Made by a program: the position numbers and the translations under genes | The notes under the pieces: model-generated | Told to the model about the DNA's origin: nothing | The model's database searches: none | What the model saw: the letters and a program-made list of their open reading frames with translations, nothing else | Part shown: one piece after another, positions 5,713-5,760 of the stretch | How the letters are laid out: each line of letters begins with the position of its first letter | Numbering within the stretch: the first letter of the stretch is position 1 | DNA from: Tannerellaceae bacterium | GTDB lineage: Bacteria; Bacteroidota; Bacteroidia; Bacteroidales; Tannerellaceae | Assembly: GCA_031284275.1 (NCBI GenBank) | Contig: JAITAD010000070.1 | Location: 1-5,760 of the forward strand | Direction of reading: 5' to 3' | Length of the DNA: 5,760 bases

Positions 5713-5760
5713 GCTCTTTTCCCAACACTGCGAACATGTGAACGGTTTTTTTTCAAAGGA

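Noticed and set aside
5661..5756. 32-residue N-terminal extension of the lipoprotein from the ATG at 5756
   Set aside because: It would bury the lipoprotein signal internally and start upstream of the TACTTTTG promoter element at 5705-5712.

Overview
The window looks like chromosomal DNA of a Bacteroidota bacterium, most likely order Bacteroidales. Three minus-strand genes are preceded by exact matches to the Bacteroidetes -7 promoter element TAnnTTTG. Shine-Dalgarno sites are weak and A-rich. The mannose-1-phosphate guanylyltransferase has the CVIMGGGIGSRFWP style of nucleotide-binding loop, and the large lipoprotein has an 'ASPDG' OmpA-like segment; both are familiar from Bacteroidales. Genus cannot be fixed from the sequence alone.

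Layout. (1) 1-479, minus: the N-terminal 159 residues of a family 2 glycosyltransferase, cut by the window edge. A run of ten C sits in codons 4-7. (2) 480-720: intergenic, with a promoter element for the glycosyltransferase and an 11-bp inverted repeat ahead of the helicase. (3) 721-2752, plus: a two-gene unit of a RhlE-like DEAD-box RNA helicase with an Arg/Gly/Asn-rich tail built from an 18-bp tandem repeat, then, 7 bp later, a UreH/NicO-type membrane protein likely to move nickel or cobalt. (4) 2759-3844, minus and convergent: monofunctional mannose-1-phosphate guanylyltransferase (ManC), with a G9 run in its catalytic loop codons. (5) 3845-3971: the ManC promoter and a strong intrinsic terminator for the next gene. 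(6) 3972-5660, minus: a 562-residue lipoprotein combining an OmpA-like segment with TPR repeats, with its own promoter element at 5705-5712.

How they fit together. ManC makes GDP-mannose for surface polysaccharide or glycoprotein glycans, and the glycosyltransferase could use such sugars, but the two are separated by the helicase/metal transporter pair and are not one operon. The lipoprotein is probably an outer-membrane or periplasmic assembly or structural protein. No mobile element, CRISPR array, RNA gene or defence island is visible. The most interesting observation is the C10 tract, which makes the glycosyltransferase a strong candidate for on/off phase variation: loss or gain of one C stops translation within 7 or 21 residues. 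I see no convincing new multi-gene system.
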